Below, piece after piece: positions 43,174 to 52,200 of a DNA stretch of 64,000 nucleotides (positions within the stretch are counted from its first letter, which is position 1; every line of letters begins with the position of its first letter). The notes beneath the pieces were generated by a model, which saw nothing but the letters and a program-made list of their open reading frames with translations, was not told the origin of the DNA and searched no databases. Made by a program: the position numbers and the translations under genes. This DNA is from an uncultured Porphyromonadaceae bacterium (GTDB lineage: Bacteria; Bacteroidota; Bacteroidia; Bacteroidales; Muribaculaceae): assembly GCA_937989585.1 (NCBI GenBank), contig CALKRW010000061.1, positions 1 through 64,000 on the forward strand. The letters are read 5' to 3'.

Positions 43174-44289
43174 ATGATAACTCAGGATCAACTTAAGGAC
43201 GCTGTTGAACGTCGTGACGCACTCAAGCGGTATCTTGACATCGACGGAAAGAAAATACAGGTAGAGGAAGAAGAACTTCACACCCATGTACCCGACTTCT
43301 GGGAACACCCGAAGGAGGCTCAGATGCAGATGAAAAAAATCAAGGACCTTCAGGGATGGATCAATGGTTTTGATGATGTCGATAAGGCCGTCGAGGAAGT
43401 TGTGACCGGCTGGGATTTCATCAAAGAGGGTCTTATCGAGGAGGCCGAGATTGATAATCTCTTCTCCCGTGCTATGACTCTTATCGAGAATCTCGAACTC
43501 CGCAATATGCTTCGTCGCGAGGAGGACAAACTCGGTGTCGTCCTTAAAATCAACTCCGGTGCAGGCGGTACCGAGAGTCAGGACTGGGCTTCGATGCTTA
43601 TGCGCATGTATCTGCGCTGGGCCGAACGCAACGGTTACAAAACCTCAATTGCCAATATTCTTGACGGCGAGGAAGCCGGTATCAAATCCGTCACCATAAA
43701 TGTCGAGGGTGACTTTGCCTACGGCTACCTAAAGAGCGAAAACGGTGTCCACCGCCTTGTCCGCGTGTCTCCATACAACGCCCAGGGCAAGCGCATGACC
43801 TCGTTTGCCTCGGTTTTCGTCACACCTCTTGTTGATGACACAATTGAAGTCAAGGTTGATCCCGCAGCCATATCCTGGGATACTTTCCGTTCAGGCGGTG
43901 CCGGCGGTCAGAATGTGAACAAGGTTGAGTCAGGTGTTCGTCTCCGCTATCAGTTCGTTGACCCTTACACAGGTGAGCACGAGGAAATTCTCATTGAGAA
44001 TACCGAGACCCGCGACCAGCCCAAAAACAAGGAGAACGCCATGCGTCAACTGCGTTCCATACTCTACGACAAGGAACTCCAGCACCGTCTTCAGGAGCAG
44101 GCCAAGATTGAGGCCGGCAAGATGAAGATAGAGTGGGGCAGTCAGATACGTTCGTACGTCTTTGATGACAGGCGGGTCAAGGACCACCGCACCAACCATC
44201 AGACTTCGGATGTCAATGGCGTCATGGACGGCGATATCGACGAGTTCATCAAGGCATACCTAATGGAGTTCTCGGGCGCCGAGGAATAA
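43174..44289 (+). CDS. prfB: Peptide chain release factor 2, without programmed frameshift
   Basis: The 371-residue protein has the catalytic GGQ loop (244-246 in SGGAGGQNVNK) and the stop-codon recognition region at 199-201, here Ser-Pro-Tyr where many RF2 proteins have SPF. The usual in-frame UGA with CUU slip site is absent: codons 21-22 read CTT GAC directly (43234-43239), so the protein is made without frameshifting. RF2 ends translation at UGA and UAA. A secreted hypothetical protein gene follows after 13 nt. Confidence 0.96.
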   Translation: MITQDQLKDAVERRDALKRYLDIDGKKIQVEEEELHTHVPDFWEHPKEAQMQMKKIKDLQGWINGFDDVDKAVEEVVTGWDFIKEGLIEEAEIDNLFSRAMTLIENLELRNMLRREEDKLGVVLKINSGAGGTESQDWASMLMRMYLRWAERNGYKTSIANILDGEEAGIKSVTINVEGDFAYGYLKSENGVHRLVRVSPYNAQGKRMTSFASVFVTPLVDDTIEVKVDPAAISWDTFRSGGAGGQNVNKVESGVRLRYQFVDPYTGEHEEILIENTETRDQPKNKENAMRQLRSILYDKELQHRLQEQAKIEAGKMKIEWGSQIRSYVFDDRRVKDHRTNHQTSDVNGVMDGDIDEFIKAYLMEFSGAEE

Positions 44290-44302
44290 TGCTCAAGCCT
44301 CT

Positions 44303-44905
44303 ATGAGAAAATCTTTTGCTCTGTTGTCATTACTTCTGGCTGGCATTTTATCCCAGTCCGGAGCGTTGGCCTCAGCGTCTTCTGAAGGGTATGAAACAAT
44401 CAGTCAGATAGTTGCTGAAACGCCTTTGTTTAATGCTGACAATGGCTGGAATAATGTCGCCGATATAATTTCATCTGCAGAGAAAGGAACCATAGTAGTC
44501 GATTCCATTTTATCATCCGTGGTTTTTGACAAACTTGACCCAAAGGACTCGGAATACAGAGAGAAACAGATGGCTCGCATTGCCGTCGTTTGCGCATCCA
44601 ATGGCCCGATGGAAATAAAGAGTGACGGGCTCCCGGAGGTTGAAGAGTCTGTTAAGGAATTTCTTTCATATGCTTTGAAGATGCGTTCAGAGCATCCAGC
44701 CATGTGGCGCGGAACCGCAACAATCAAACATCAGAAGGTCGGAGATGCACAGGTCCTGATAGTTGATAAACTTGATGAAAAGACCTCCGACCGAATCCTG
44801 ATATTATTCTCCGATAAAACGACCACAGTACCGCTTATCGGTATGAAGCAAGCAGTAGATGTGGATGCCATCAGGCCAGAGATTGTACCGGTGAAGTCAA
44901 GGTAA
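44303..44905 (+). CDS. Secreted hypothetical protein
   Basis: The 200-residue product has a signal peptide (cleaved near ALASA) and a mixed alpha/beta body with no cysteine-rich or known catalytic motif that I recognise. A segment VLIVDKLDEKTSDRILILFSDKTTTVPL near the C terminus (here in part as VLIVDKLDEKTSDRILILF) looks like paired beta strands. It starts 13 nt after prfB and ends before a strong bidirectional terminator, so it is probably co-transcribed with prfB. Function unknown. Confidence 0.75.
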   Translation: MRKSFALLSLLLAGILSQSGALASASSEGYETISQIVAETPLFNADNGWNNVADIISSAEKGTIVVDSILSSVVFDKLDPKDSEYREKQMARIAVVCASNGPMEIKSDGLPEVEESVKEFLSYALKMRSEHPAMWRGTATIKHQKVGDAQVLIVDKLDEKTSDRILILFSDKTTTVPLIGMKQAVDVDAIRPEIVPVKSR

Positions 44906-44945
44906 TTAGCGTATTAGCATTTCATAGAACCTAAAAGAAACTTAC

Positions 44946-44985
44946 AAAGCAGGCCGTCCCGATTTTTGGACGGCCTGCTTTGTTG
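44946..44985. terminator. Bidirectional terminator
   Basis: A stem of 13-14 bp, AAGCAGGCCGTCC at 44947-44959 with GGACGGCCTGCTT at 44968-44980, between convergent genes, with A/T-rich flanks. Confidence 0.88.
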
Positions 44986-45020
44986 TGTGCAATAGAGTAA
45001 AATATGATTCGGAAGGAAAA

Positions 45021-45899
45021 TCAGATGCGTTCGAGGACGGTTTCAACAAGGTCGCGTATACCGTTCTTGTAGTTGGGATTTGCCTCCTCGTTGAAACGAT
45101 TGGCGATGATTGAGCATACAGTCATGCACCGGTGTCCCATAAGTTTGCCAAGTCCCTGAAGAGGAGCAGATTCCATTTCGTAGTTGGTAATCTTGCGTCC
45201 TTTGTGACGGAATTCCTCGATGGTGTGGTTGAGTCTCGGATTAGCAAGCCCCATGCGCACCTGACGGCCTTGTGGACCATAGAAACCTACGGCCGAGATT
45301 GTGTTGCCGCGTACCATATCATACTGACCTATCTGGGCAACCAGTTCTGGATCTGCGTCCACGACATATGGCGTTGCCCAAAGGGGATTCCAGTCGGTGT
45401 GCTCTATAAAATCTTTCTGGAATTCGAGGTCCGAAACTTCATCACGACCGGCATAGTAATTAAGCACGCCATCAAAACCAATGGCTTTCTCGGCGATTAC
45501 AGGAGTACCCAGCGACAGTTCCGGCTGAAGAGCGCCTGATGTGCCGATACGCACCATGGTAAGTTGACGGAATTTATCCTTTACCTCGCGTGTCTTGAAG
45601 TCGACATTGGCCAGTGCGTCCAGTTCAGTTATTACGATGTCGATGTTGTCGGGACCGATACCGTGGCTTATGCACATGATTGGTTTACCCTTGTATGTGC
45701 CTCCGATGGTATGAAATTCACGGGACTGGACCTCAAAAGTCTTTTCATCGAAGAACTCAGCGACCATATTGACTCGGCTTGGGTCTCCGACAAGAATAAT
45801 TCGGTCTGTCAACTGCTCTGGTTTCAGATGGATGTGGAAAGCAGAACCATCACTGTTTATAATGAATTCGGAAGGTGGAATAATCTTTTTTTCAGACAT
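45021..45899 (-). CDS. Nucleoside (uridine) phosphorylase
   Basis: The 292-residue protein has the nucleoside phosphorylase motifs ILVGDPSRVNMVAEFF (phosphate binding), CISHGIGPDNIDIVITEL, VRIGTSGALQPELSLGT and a late YEMESAPLQGLGKLMGH (with the ribose-contacting MES). It resembles uridine phosphorylases of Bacteroidota, splitting nucleosides with phosphate to recycle bases and ribose 1-phosphate. It follows dprA by 111 nt; whether it shares that transcript is unclear since no TAnnTTTG promoter was found. Confidence 0.9.
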   Translation of the reverse strand: MSEKKIIPPSEFIINSDGSAFHIHLKPEQLTDRIILVGDPSRVNMVAEFFDEKTFEVQSREFHTIGGTYKGKPIMCISHGIGPDNIDIVITELDALANVDFKTREVKDKFRQLTMVRIGTSGALQPELSLGTPVIAEKAIGFDGVLNYYAGRDEVSDLEFQKDFIEHTDWNPLWATPYVVDADPELVAQIGQYDMVRGNTISAVGFYGPQGRQVRMGLANPRLNHTIEEFRHKGRKITNYEMESAPLQGLGKLMGHRCMTVCSIIANRFNEEANPNYKNGIRDLVETVLERI

Positions 45900-46010
45900 G
45901 GTAGTGGTATTAAATTTTATGTTGTTATGAATTCTGGAAAACTTGAACTGATATAGAAGAACAATTTTTTTAAGTCTAATGTTTGGCGGAATGAATATTA
46001 TTATCGTGCG

Positions 46011-47141
46011 TCAGATATTGGATGCCAGTGCGGTGAGTATATATCTGTTACCAGGAATAGTTACGATAAGATCTGACATCTCAAGTTCGAAAAGCACATT
46101 CGTGAGGGCGGAATAACTGATGCCGAGCGTACGGGATATTTCGTTTACAGTGAAGTCCGGGTTATCCCTTATACATTCAAGGCACGAAATCTGTTCCGGC
46201 GACAGTTCGAGATTTAGGGTGGCCTGATCGCCTTCGCGAGGTTTCCGTTCCCAACGCATTGCATCGATTATGTCGCCGGCATCACGGACGAGTGCCGCTC
46301 GGTTGTGTGCGATGAGACGGTTCGTTCCGCGGCTGAAAGTGTCAGTGATTCTTCCTGGGATAGCGAAAACATCACGATTATAGGCCATGGCTATGCTTGC
46401 CGTTACAAGCGAGCCGCCTTTTTCATCAGACTCAGAAACAAGCGTTGCGTCGGCAATTCCTGCTATGATGCGGTTGCGTTGTAGGAAATTGCTGCGATGA
46501 ACGACACTGCAGGTCGGATACTCTGTAACGAGACCTCCGTTGTACTTGAGCATCTCGACCGCGACACTCCGGTGCTGGGCCGGATATATGGTATTCAGTG
46601 GATGGGCTGTGATGGCGACTGTCGGGATTCCCGCTTCAAGAGCCGCACGATGCGATGCAACGTCAATTCCATAAGCAAGGCCACTGACAATCAGAATGCT
46701 GTCCCCGTATTCATCTGCGAGATCTTTGACTATGCTCCGTGTCATTTCAACGCCGTAGGCCGTCGCTCGTCGTGTTCCGACAACGGAAAGGATTTTGGAC
46801 GCATTTAGGTTTGCGTTTCCAAGTGCATAAAGCATTACTGGTCCATCTTCACAGGACAGAAGCCTTTTAGGAAAAACCTCGTCAGTAAAATATAAAGTCT
46901 TGATTCCGGAACGCATGATGAAATCCATCTCGCGTTTCGCTTTTTCGAGAAGTTCGCTGCGATAGGAAGAAGAAGTAATGCTGCCCTTGACATTCAGAGT
47001 GTTGCGCAAATCATTGTCGCTCAAATAGAAAAAAGTCTCCTCGCTTTCTAAGATTGAAAGCATTTTTGAGGCAAGACCGAGATTGCATCCCCGAATCATC
47101 GAGAATGCAATGCGGTATAACATTTTATCTTCAGGCGACAT
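46011..47141 (-). CDS. dprA: DNA-processing protein DprA
   Basis: The 376-residue protein has an N-terminal SAM-like helical part, the extended Rossmann fold (about 80-290) with VVGTRRATAYG, SGLAYGIDVASHRAALEAG and NRIIAGIADATLVSESDEKGGSL (given in part as RIIAGIADATLVSESDEKG), and a C-terminal winged helix (about 310-370). DprA loads RecA on incoming single-stranded DNA during transformation and is kept in most bacteria. It lies 17 nt after the thioesterase gene, forming a two-gene unit. Confidence 0.95.
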   Translation of the reverse strand: MSPEDKMLYRIAFSMIRGCNLGLASKMLSILESEETFFYLSDNDLRNTLNVKGSITSSSYRSELLEKAKREMDFIMRSGIKTLYFTDEVFPKRLLSCEDGPVMLYALGNANLNASKILSVVGTRRATAYGVEMTRSIVKDLADEYGDSILIVSGLAYGIDVASHRAALEAGIPTVAITAHPLNTIYPAQHRSVAVEMLKYNGGLVTEYPTCSVVHRSNFLQRNRIIAGIADATLVSESDEKGGSLVTASIAMAYNRDVFAIPGRITDTFSRGTNRLIAHNRAALVRDAGDIIDAMRWERKPREGDQATLNLELSPEQISCLECIRDNPDFTVNEISRTLGISYSALTNVLFELEMSDLIVTIPGNRYILTALASNI

Positions 47142-47158
47142 GGAATTGCTAAATGGAT

Positions 47159-47566
47159 TTATTTCAGATACTTGCCGAACGCTTCAGCCAACACGTCTCC
47201 ATGCGTGAGGCGTCCGTCTTCTATACATGCCACAGTAACGACAGCCTTTATGACAGGTGAGCCGTCTTTCATGTAGATGTCCTGCTCAAAAATGAACCTT
47301 GGCCCCTGACGCCTGATATTCAGGCAACTTACAAAACTGTCACCGATATGGAGGGGGTGCATGTATCTGATCTCAACCTTTGCGAGAACAGGGTCTATGC
47401 CTCGCAGGTGCATCTCGCCAAAGGACAGCCCCGCCTGCTTGCAGAATTCGTGGCGGGTATGCTCCATATAGTGCAGATAATTTGCGTTGTTGACAATGCC
47501 CTGATAGTCAATTTCGTAATCACGAACCTCCATTTCAAGGGCAAAAGTATAGTCGTCTATTTTCAT
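47159..47566 (-). CDS. Hotdog-fold acyl-CoA thioesterase (YbgC/FadM-like)
   Basis: The 135-residue product starts MKIDDYTFALEMEVRDYEID and has the 4HBT signature YQGIVNNANYLHYMEHTRHEF, in which the usual catalytic Asp of YbgC (DxxG) appears as DYQGIV. It would hydrolyse short acyl-CoA thioesters. The frame is open further upstream, but the extra 32 residues look non-coding and would overlap a minus-strand box (TAATTTTG, 47590-47597). It is followed by dprA. Confidence 0.88.
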   Translation of the reverse strand: MKIDDYTFALEMEVRDYEIDYQGIVNNANYLHYMEHTRHEFCKQAGLSFGEMHLRGIDPVLAKVEIRYMHPLHIGDSFVSCLNIRRQGPRFIFEQDIYMKDGSPVIKAVVTVACIEDGRLTHGDVLAEAFGKYLK

Positions 47567-47640
47567 AATGATTGGCCGAATGTGAACTTCAAAATTAGGA
47601 AAAATTCTTTTAAAAACCGCTGTGAAAAACCAAATAATAC

Positions 47641-47648
47641 TATCTTTG
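47641..47648 (+). promoter_or_regulatory. -7 box of the C45-type hydrolase gene
   Basis: TATCTTTG; transcription would start about 20 nt ahead of the ATG at 47672. Confidence 0.55.
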
Positions 47649-47671
47649 TGCCAATAAACCAATAAAATTCA

Positions 47672-48745
47672 ATGAAAGCAATCAGAATCATAGGCCTTGC
47701 GATTGGAATCGTTCTTCATTTCGGTACGGCAGACGCCTGTACATCAATGATAGTCGGGGCCAAAGCAAGCAAGAGCGGACGGCCCTTGTTATGGAAAAAC
47801 CGGGACACAGGGACGGAGCAGAATTTCGTGGAACGTGTTCCGGCAAAGGATGGCCAGTATGCATATGTTGCACTTTATAATGGAGGAGACTCCCTGCTGC
47901 GTGATGCGTGGATGGGCATGAATGAACGCGGTTTCGCCATAATGAACACCGCGTCATACAATCTTGCACCAGACACGGCGAAGTTCAAGGACCAAGAAGG
48001 ATACGTCATGAGTCGCGCACTCAAAGTATGCGAGACTGTCAATGATTTCCGGATTTTACTCGATACGTTGCCCAAGCCGATGGGAGTGCAGGCTAATTTC
48101 GGTGTAATCGATGCCAAGGGTGGGGCTGCATACTTCGAATGCGACGATTATAATTATACTCCTTTCTTCCTCGAAAACGAAGAGCAGCCTGTGATGATTC
48201 GAACGAACTACTCTTTCACCGGAAACGACACTGACGGCATGGGGTATATTCGTTATGAGAATGCCAAAGGACTCACGAAAGAATGTATTGTCAATGCATC
48301 ATTCACACCTGCTTGTTTTACAGAGGATTGTTCCAAGTCATTCTACCATTCGTTGGCTGACCATGATTTTTTGGCGGATACAACTGTACGTTGGGTAGTA
48401 GATCAGGATTTCATTCCGCGTCACAGCACATCTGCGTCTGTGGTGGTCGAGGGTGTGAATCCGGGACAAGATCCTTCAGAGTGTGTGATGTGGACGGTCA
48501 TTGGCTATCCTCCGGTGTCGCATGTGCGTGAGGTGAGAGTCGACTATGTTCCCGAGGAACTTCGGCCAACTTTGCCAGGTCATTTGTCTCCGGCCTGTCA
48601 GGAAACCTTGCGCGACAAGGCAAAGGCATTCCCGATAAAGCACGGAAGCGGTCAGCGCTATGTCGACCTCGATTATCTTCGGACGAAGATTCCGGCAGAG
48701 AAATCATTCTCAGAGAAAGAATATATGAAACACGATAAAAGATAA
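47672..48745 (+). CDS. Secreted NTN hydrolase, C45/acyltransferase-like
   Basis: The 357-residue protein has a signal peptide ending before Cys23 (DAC-TSMIVGAKASKSGRPLLWKNRDTG). The pattern is that of C45-type autoproteolytic hydrolases, where the Cys becomes the N-terminal nucleophile after processing. MNERGFAIMNTAS and NFGVIDAKGGAAYFE support the fold. Relatives include isopenicillin N acyltransferases and bile salt or N-acyl amidases, so an amide-splitting role in the periplasm is likely, substrate unknown. It is followed 18 nt later by the DUF486 gene. Confidence 0.83.
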   Translation: MKAIRIIGLAIGIVLHFGTADACTSMIVGAKASKSGRPLLWKNRDTGTEQNFVERVPAKDGQYAYVALYNGGDSLLRDAWMGMNERGFAIMNTASYNLAPDTAKFKDQEGYVMSRALKVCETVNDFRILLDTLPKPMGVQANFGVIDAKGGAAYFECDDYNYTPFFLENEEQPVMIRTNYSFTGNDTDGMGYIRYENAKGLTKECIVNASFTPACFTEDCSKSFYHSLADHDFLADTTVRWVVDQDFIPRHSTSASVVVEGVNPGQDPSECVMWTVIGYPPVSHVREVRVDYVPEELRPTLPGHLSPACQETLRDKAKAFPIKHGSGQRYVDLDYLRTKIPAEKSFSEKEYMKHDKR

Positions 48746-48763
48746 ATCAGTTAGAATTAGAAT

Positions 48764-49135
48764 ATGTCACCTGCAATTACCACAATATTATTACTCGTAG
48801 TATCCAATCTTTTCATGACTTTCGCCTGGTATGGTCACCTGAAACTCCAGTCAACGGGCGTATCCTCAAACTGGCCTCTATGGCTTGTTATTATTTTCTC
48901 ATGGGGCATTGCGCTCGCCGAGTATTCATTTATGATACCTGCCAACAGAATAGGGTATTCCGGCAACGGTGGTCCATTCAGCCTGATGCAACTGAAGGTG
49001 ATTCAGGAAGTGGTGACACTGACCGTATTCACAATCATAGCAGTATTCTTTTTCGAGGGCGAGACCTTGCGGTGGAATCACATTGCTGCATTTCTTCTTT
49101 TAGTCGGGGCAGTATATCTAATGTTCATGAAGTAA
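48764..49135 (+). CDS. DUF486/DMT family membrane protein
   Basis: The 123-residue protein has four transmembrane helices and the family features FAWYGHLK near the start, YSFMIPANRIGYSG in the middle and a final helix ending GAVYLMFMK. It resembles one half of a drug/metabolite transporter and may work as a dimer. The substrate is unknown. It sits 18 nt after the C45-type hydrolase gene and is followed by a strong terminator. Confidence 0.9.
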   Translation: MSPAITTILLLVVSNLFMTFAWYGHLKLQSTGVSSNWPLWLVIIFSWGIALAEYSFMIPANRIGYSGNGGPFSLMQLKVIQEVVTLTVFTIIAVFFFEGETLRWNHIAAFLLLVGAVYLMFMK

Positions 49136-49171
49136 CTACAGATAGATATAAAGAAGTATTCGAAACAGAAT

Positions 49172-49212
49172 AAAAAACAGGCCGAATCATGGTGACTCGG
49201 CCTGTTTTTTTA
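49172..49212. terminator. Bidirectional terminator
   Basis: A 14 bp stem, AAAAAACAGGCCGA at 49172-49185 with TCGGCCTGTTTTTT at 49197-49210, between the convergent DUF486 and rhamnogalacturonan lyase genes. Confidence 0.9.
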
Positions 49213-49226
49213 TTAGAGTGAGGGGA

Positions 49227-52200
49227 TTAGCGTTTGACGAACTTGTAGGTCTGGGTCTGTCCGTCGTCCTCGATGACAAGGATGTAGATGCCGGGAGCGA
49301 GAGTGTCTATGAGTTCTTCGCTGGCAGCACCGATTGCGGTGCGGACGATAACGCCACTGAAAGGATTGACGATAGTGCAGCGTGCGCGTTCGCTGCCTCC
49401 GGCAATGATTTCGTTGACCTCGGAGAGGCGATAGAGTTCATAGTTCTCGGCGATTTTCTCGGGAGTGAGAGCGGCGGGATAGATGACGAATTCATCTATT
49501 GTACCCTCGAGACCACGGTTGGCCTCGTCATCAGCGCCAATGTAAAGAAGTTCGGTGGTCGAGCAGTTGATACCGAGAGTTGCTACATTCTCAACAGAGG
49601 CTGATTCCTGTCCGTCGATATAAAGGCGCAAGGTTTTGGCGGCATAATCGCGGACGCAGGCAACATGGTGCCATTTGCCGTCGTTGATGTCAGCGCCAAT
49701 ACAGTCGGTCTTGGTCTTGTCGTCGTCGATTGTGAAATGGGTGCCGTTTTTGATTTCGAGGCCAATCCAGTTGCCTGTGCCTCCCTCGACGTTTGTGTGG
49801 TTGTGCGAGCCGATGCAAAAAGCGTAGCCGTCGGCATCGGTTGTCTTAATCCACATCTCGGCGGTGAAATCACGTTCGCCCATATTGATCTTGTCATACA
49901 TAGGCTGGGTGAGGAACGAAGTTCCATCGAAGGAAATCGCACCACTCTTCACACCTTCGGCGAGAGTTGTCGAACCATTGACTGTCGCTGCGCCTAAAAC
50001 CTCGTTGGGAGTAGTCTCACCGACTTCGTCCATGGGAAGTTTTGCGAGGTATTCGGTGGCTTCGGCCTGGAAGTGCTCCTTGACCTTGGCGGGGCTCATG
50101 GCACCGCGATAGATTGAGAGTTCATCGAGAATACCGTTGAAAGGATTGTTGAAGGCGACATTGACGTTACCGATGACAAAGTCTTCAGTCGGACAGTTGA
50201 TTGCACCTGTTCCGTCAGCCTGAGTACCGATGAGTTCGCCGTCAATGTAAAGAAGAAGTTGCTTGGCAACGACATCGCGGACAGCGACAATGTGGTGCCA
50301 CTGGCCGTCGAGGACTTTAGATGCCTCTTTCCAGCCGAGTTGGGTTTTGGTAACGTTGTCATCGACAGCGAAGCGAAATTCGCCGTTCTTGATTTCGAGA
50401 CCCATCCAGTTGCCTGTGGCACCGGTGGCAGCGTCTGCAGTAATGCTGCCTTTGTGAAGAATGTATGCTGCCTCAGCCTTGGAGTTCATCCAGAACTCGA
50501 CGGAGAATGCGTTGTTGCCGAAGTCGATGAGGTCGTAGGGTTTCTGCACATAGCAGTTGGTTCCGTCAAGGGCCAGGGCTTTGCCAACCTTACCTTCGAC
50601 CGCGTTGCCGGCTTTGCCGTCGTGAGCGCTTGCTCCTTCGAGATTGACAGTATTTGTGACTGTCTCACCAACGATCTCGAAAGGATACTGTGCGACGAGT
50701 TGCACGGAGGTGTTGACGCGGGCAACAAGCGAACCGGAAAGAGTGGCGTTTTCTTCACCGCCGGTTGTGGTGAGGGTGAATGCGTACTCGCCGGCCTTGG
50801 TGATGCGGCCCGAGATTTTGCCTTGAAGACTTGCATCGTCGAATTCGAGGCTGACGCCTTCGGGAAGGCCTTCGGCGTTGACTCCGGTAGCACGTTTCAC
50901 TGTGAACTCGATAGGCTCGATCTCGTCACCGACATAAACCACCTGGTTCATCGAACCGGAGTTGAGGGTGAAGGCGGGTTTGGTGTTGAACTTCTCCTCA
51001 AGGTTGTAACTGAGGTGAGGAGGCTGGTTGTATGCGACATTCTGCCATGCGATGGCAAGACGGTACTGGCGGTCCTGCATCAGGCAGGGAACCTTGTAAT
51101 CGCTTGGGATAGTTGTGGTGAAGATAAGGAGGTCTGATTCGGTGACACCGTCATGGAGAATCAGTTCCTCGCGCCAGTCGCCCATTATATCAGCCTGGAG
51201 GTTAGGAGTGGCTTTGGTGGTGTTGCAACTCGAGGCGTTAGAGTATCTGTGGAAAGTCCACGACTTAGAATCGCTGGTAAGTGCCTCGTTGCGTTTGGTG
51301 ATTACAGGAGCGGAAGTATTGTTGCTGCTGTTGTATTTGCCGTCAAAGAGTTCGTCAAGCAGGTCACCGTCCCAGTAGATGCGGAAGTTCGATGAGGGAA
51401 CTTTACCTGATATGGCTACCTCGCCGGTGCAGGTGAAGGTGGTGTTGTTTCGCGAGGCGTCATCGTTGCTTGCATAGTAGGATCCGGGCCAGACCTCGTA
51501 ACCGCGGAACTTTGACGAGATGTTGGCGGTCAGGCCGCGGCCGATGTCATGTCCGGTCTGAGGTGTGCCCCAGATGATTTCGCCTGTGCGGGCGTCGCGG
51601 AACTCGGAGTCCCATTTGTAACTTGAACTCTTCTCCTCGTGTACCATGAATACCTGGAGACCTTCGCGGTCGGGATCGAAGTGGCCCAGATGGAGTGCGT
51701 CGCCGTGGCCAGCACCTGTGCGGTAAAGGAGTTTGCCGTCATGGTCGATACAAGCGGAGCCGTAAACAATCTCATCGCAGCCGTCACCGTCGACATCGCC
51801 GACAGTCAGCGAGTGAGCGCCTTCGCCATAGGCTCCCTGACCTTTGGTGGTCGAGGCGTGTAGCCAACGCTCTTTCAGTTGCTTGCCGTCAAAGTCAACT
51901 GCCCACAGATAGGAGTGGGTGTAGTAGCCGCGGCAGAAGACTGCGCTGGGTTTCTGTCCGTCGAGATATGCGACGCCGGCAAGATAGCGCTCGGAGCGGT
52001 TGCCGTAACTGTCGCCCCAGCTTCCGGTAGACTGGATTGAGCGCGGAGGATTGTAGGCGATGGTGTTGATTTCAGCACCGGTCAGACCGTTGAAGACAGT
52101 AAGGTATTCGGGACCGCTTATTACTATGCCGGCATTATCGCCGCTTTTCGTGCGGTAGTCGTCATCAACCTTGTCGCTGCCCATAAGGACGGCTTTACCC

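Noticed and set aside
50259..51137. A 292-codon plus-strand open frame and several others across 49200-52600
   Set aside because: All are antisense to the rhamnogalacturonan lyase-like gene and follow from its codon bias.
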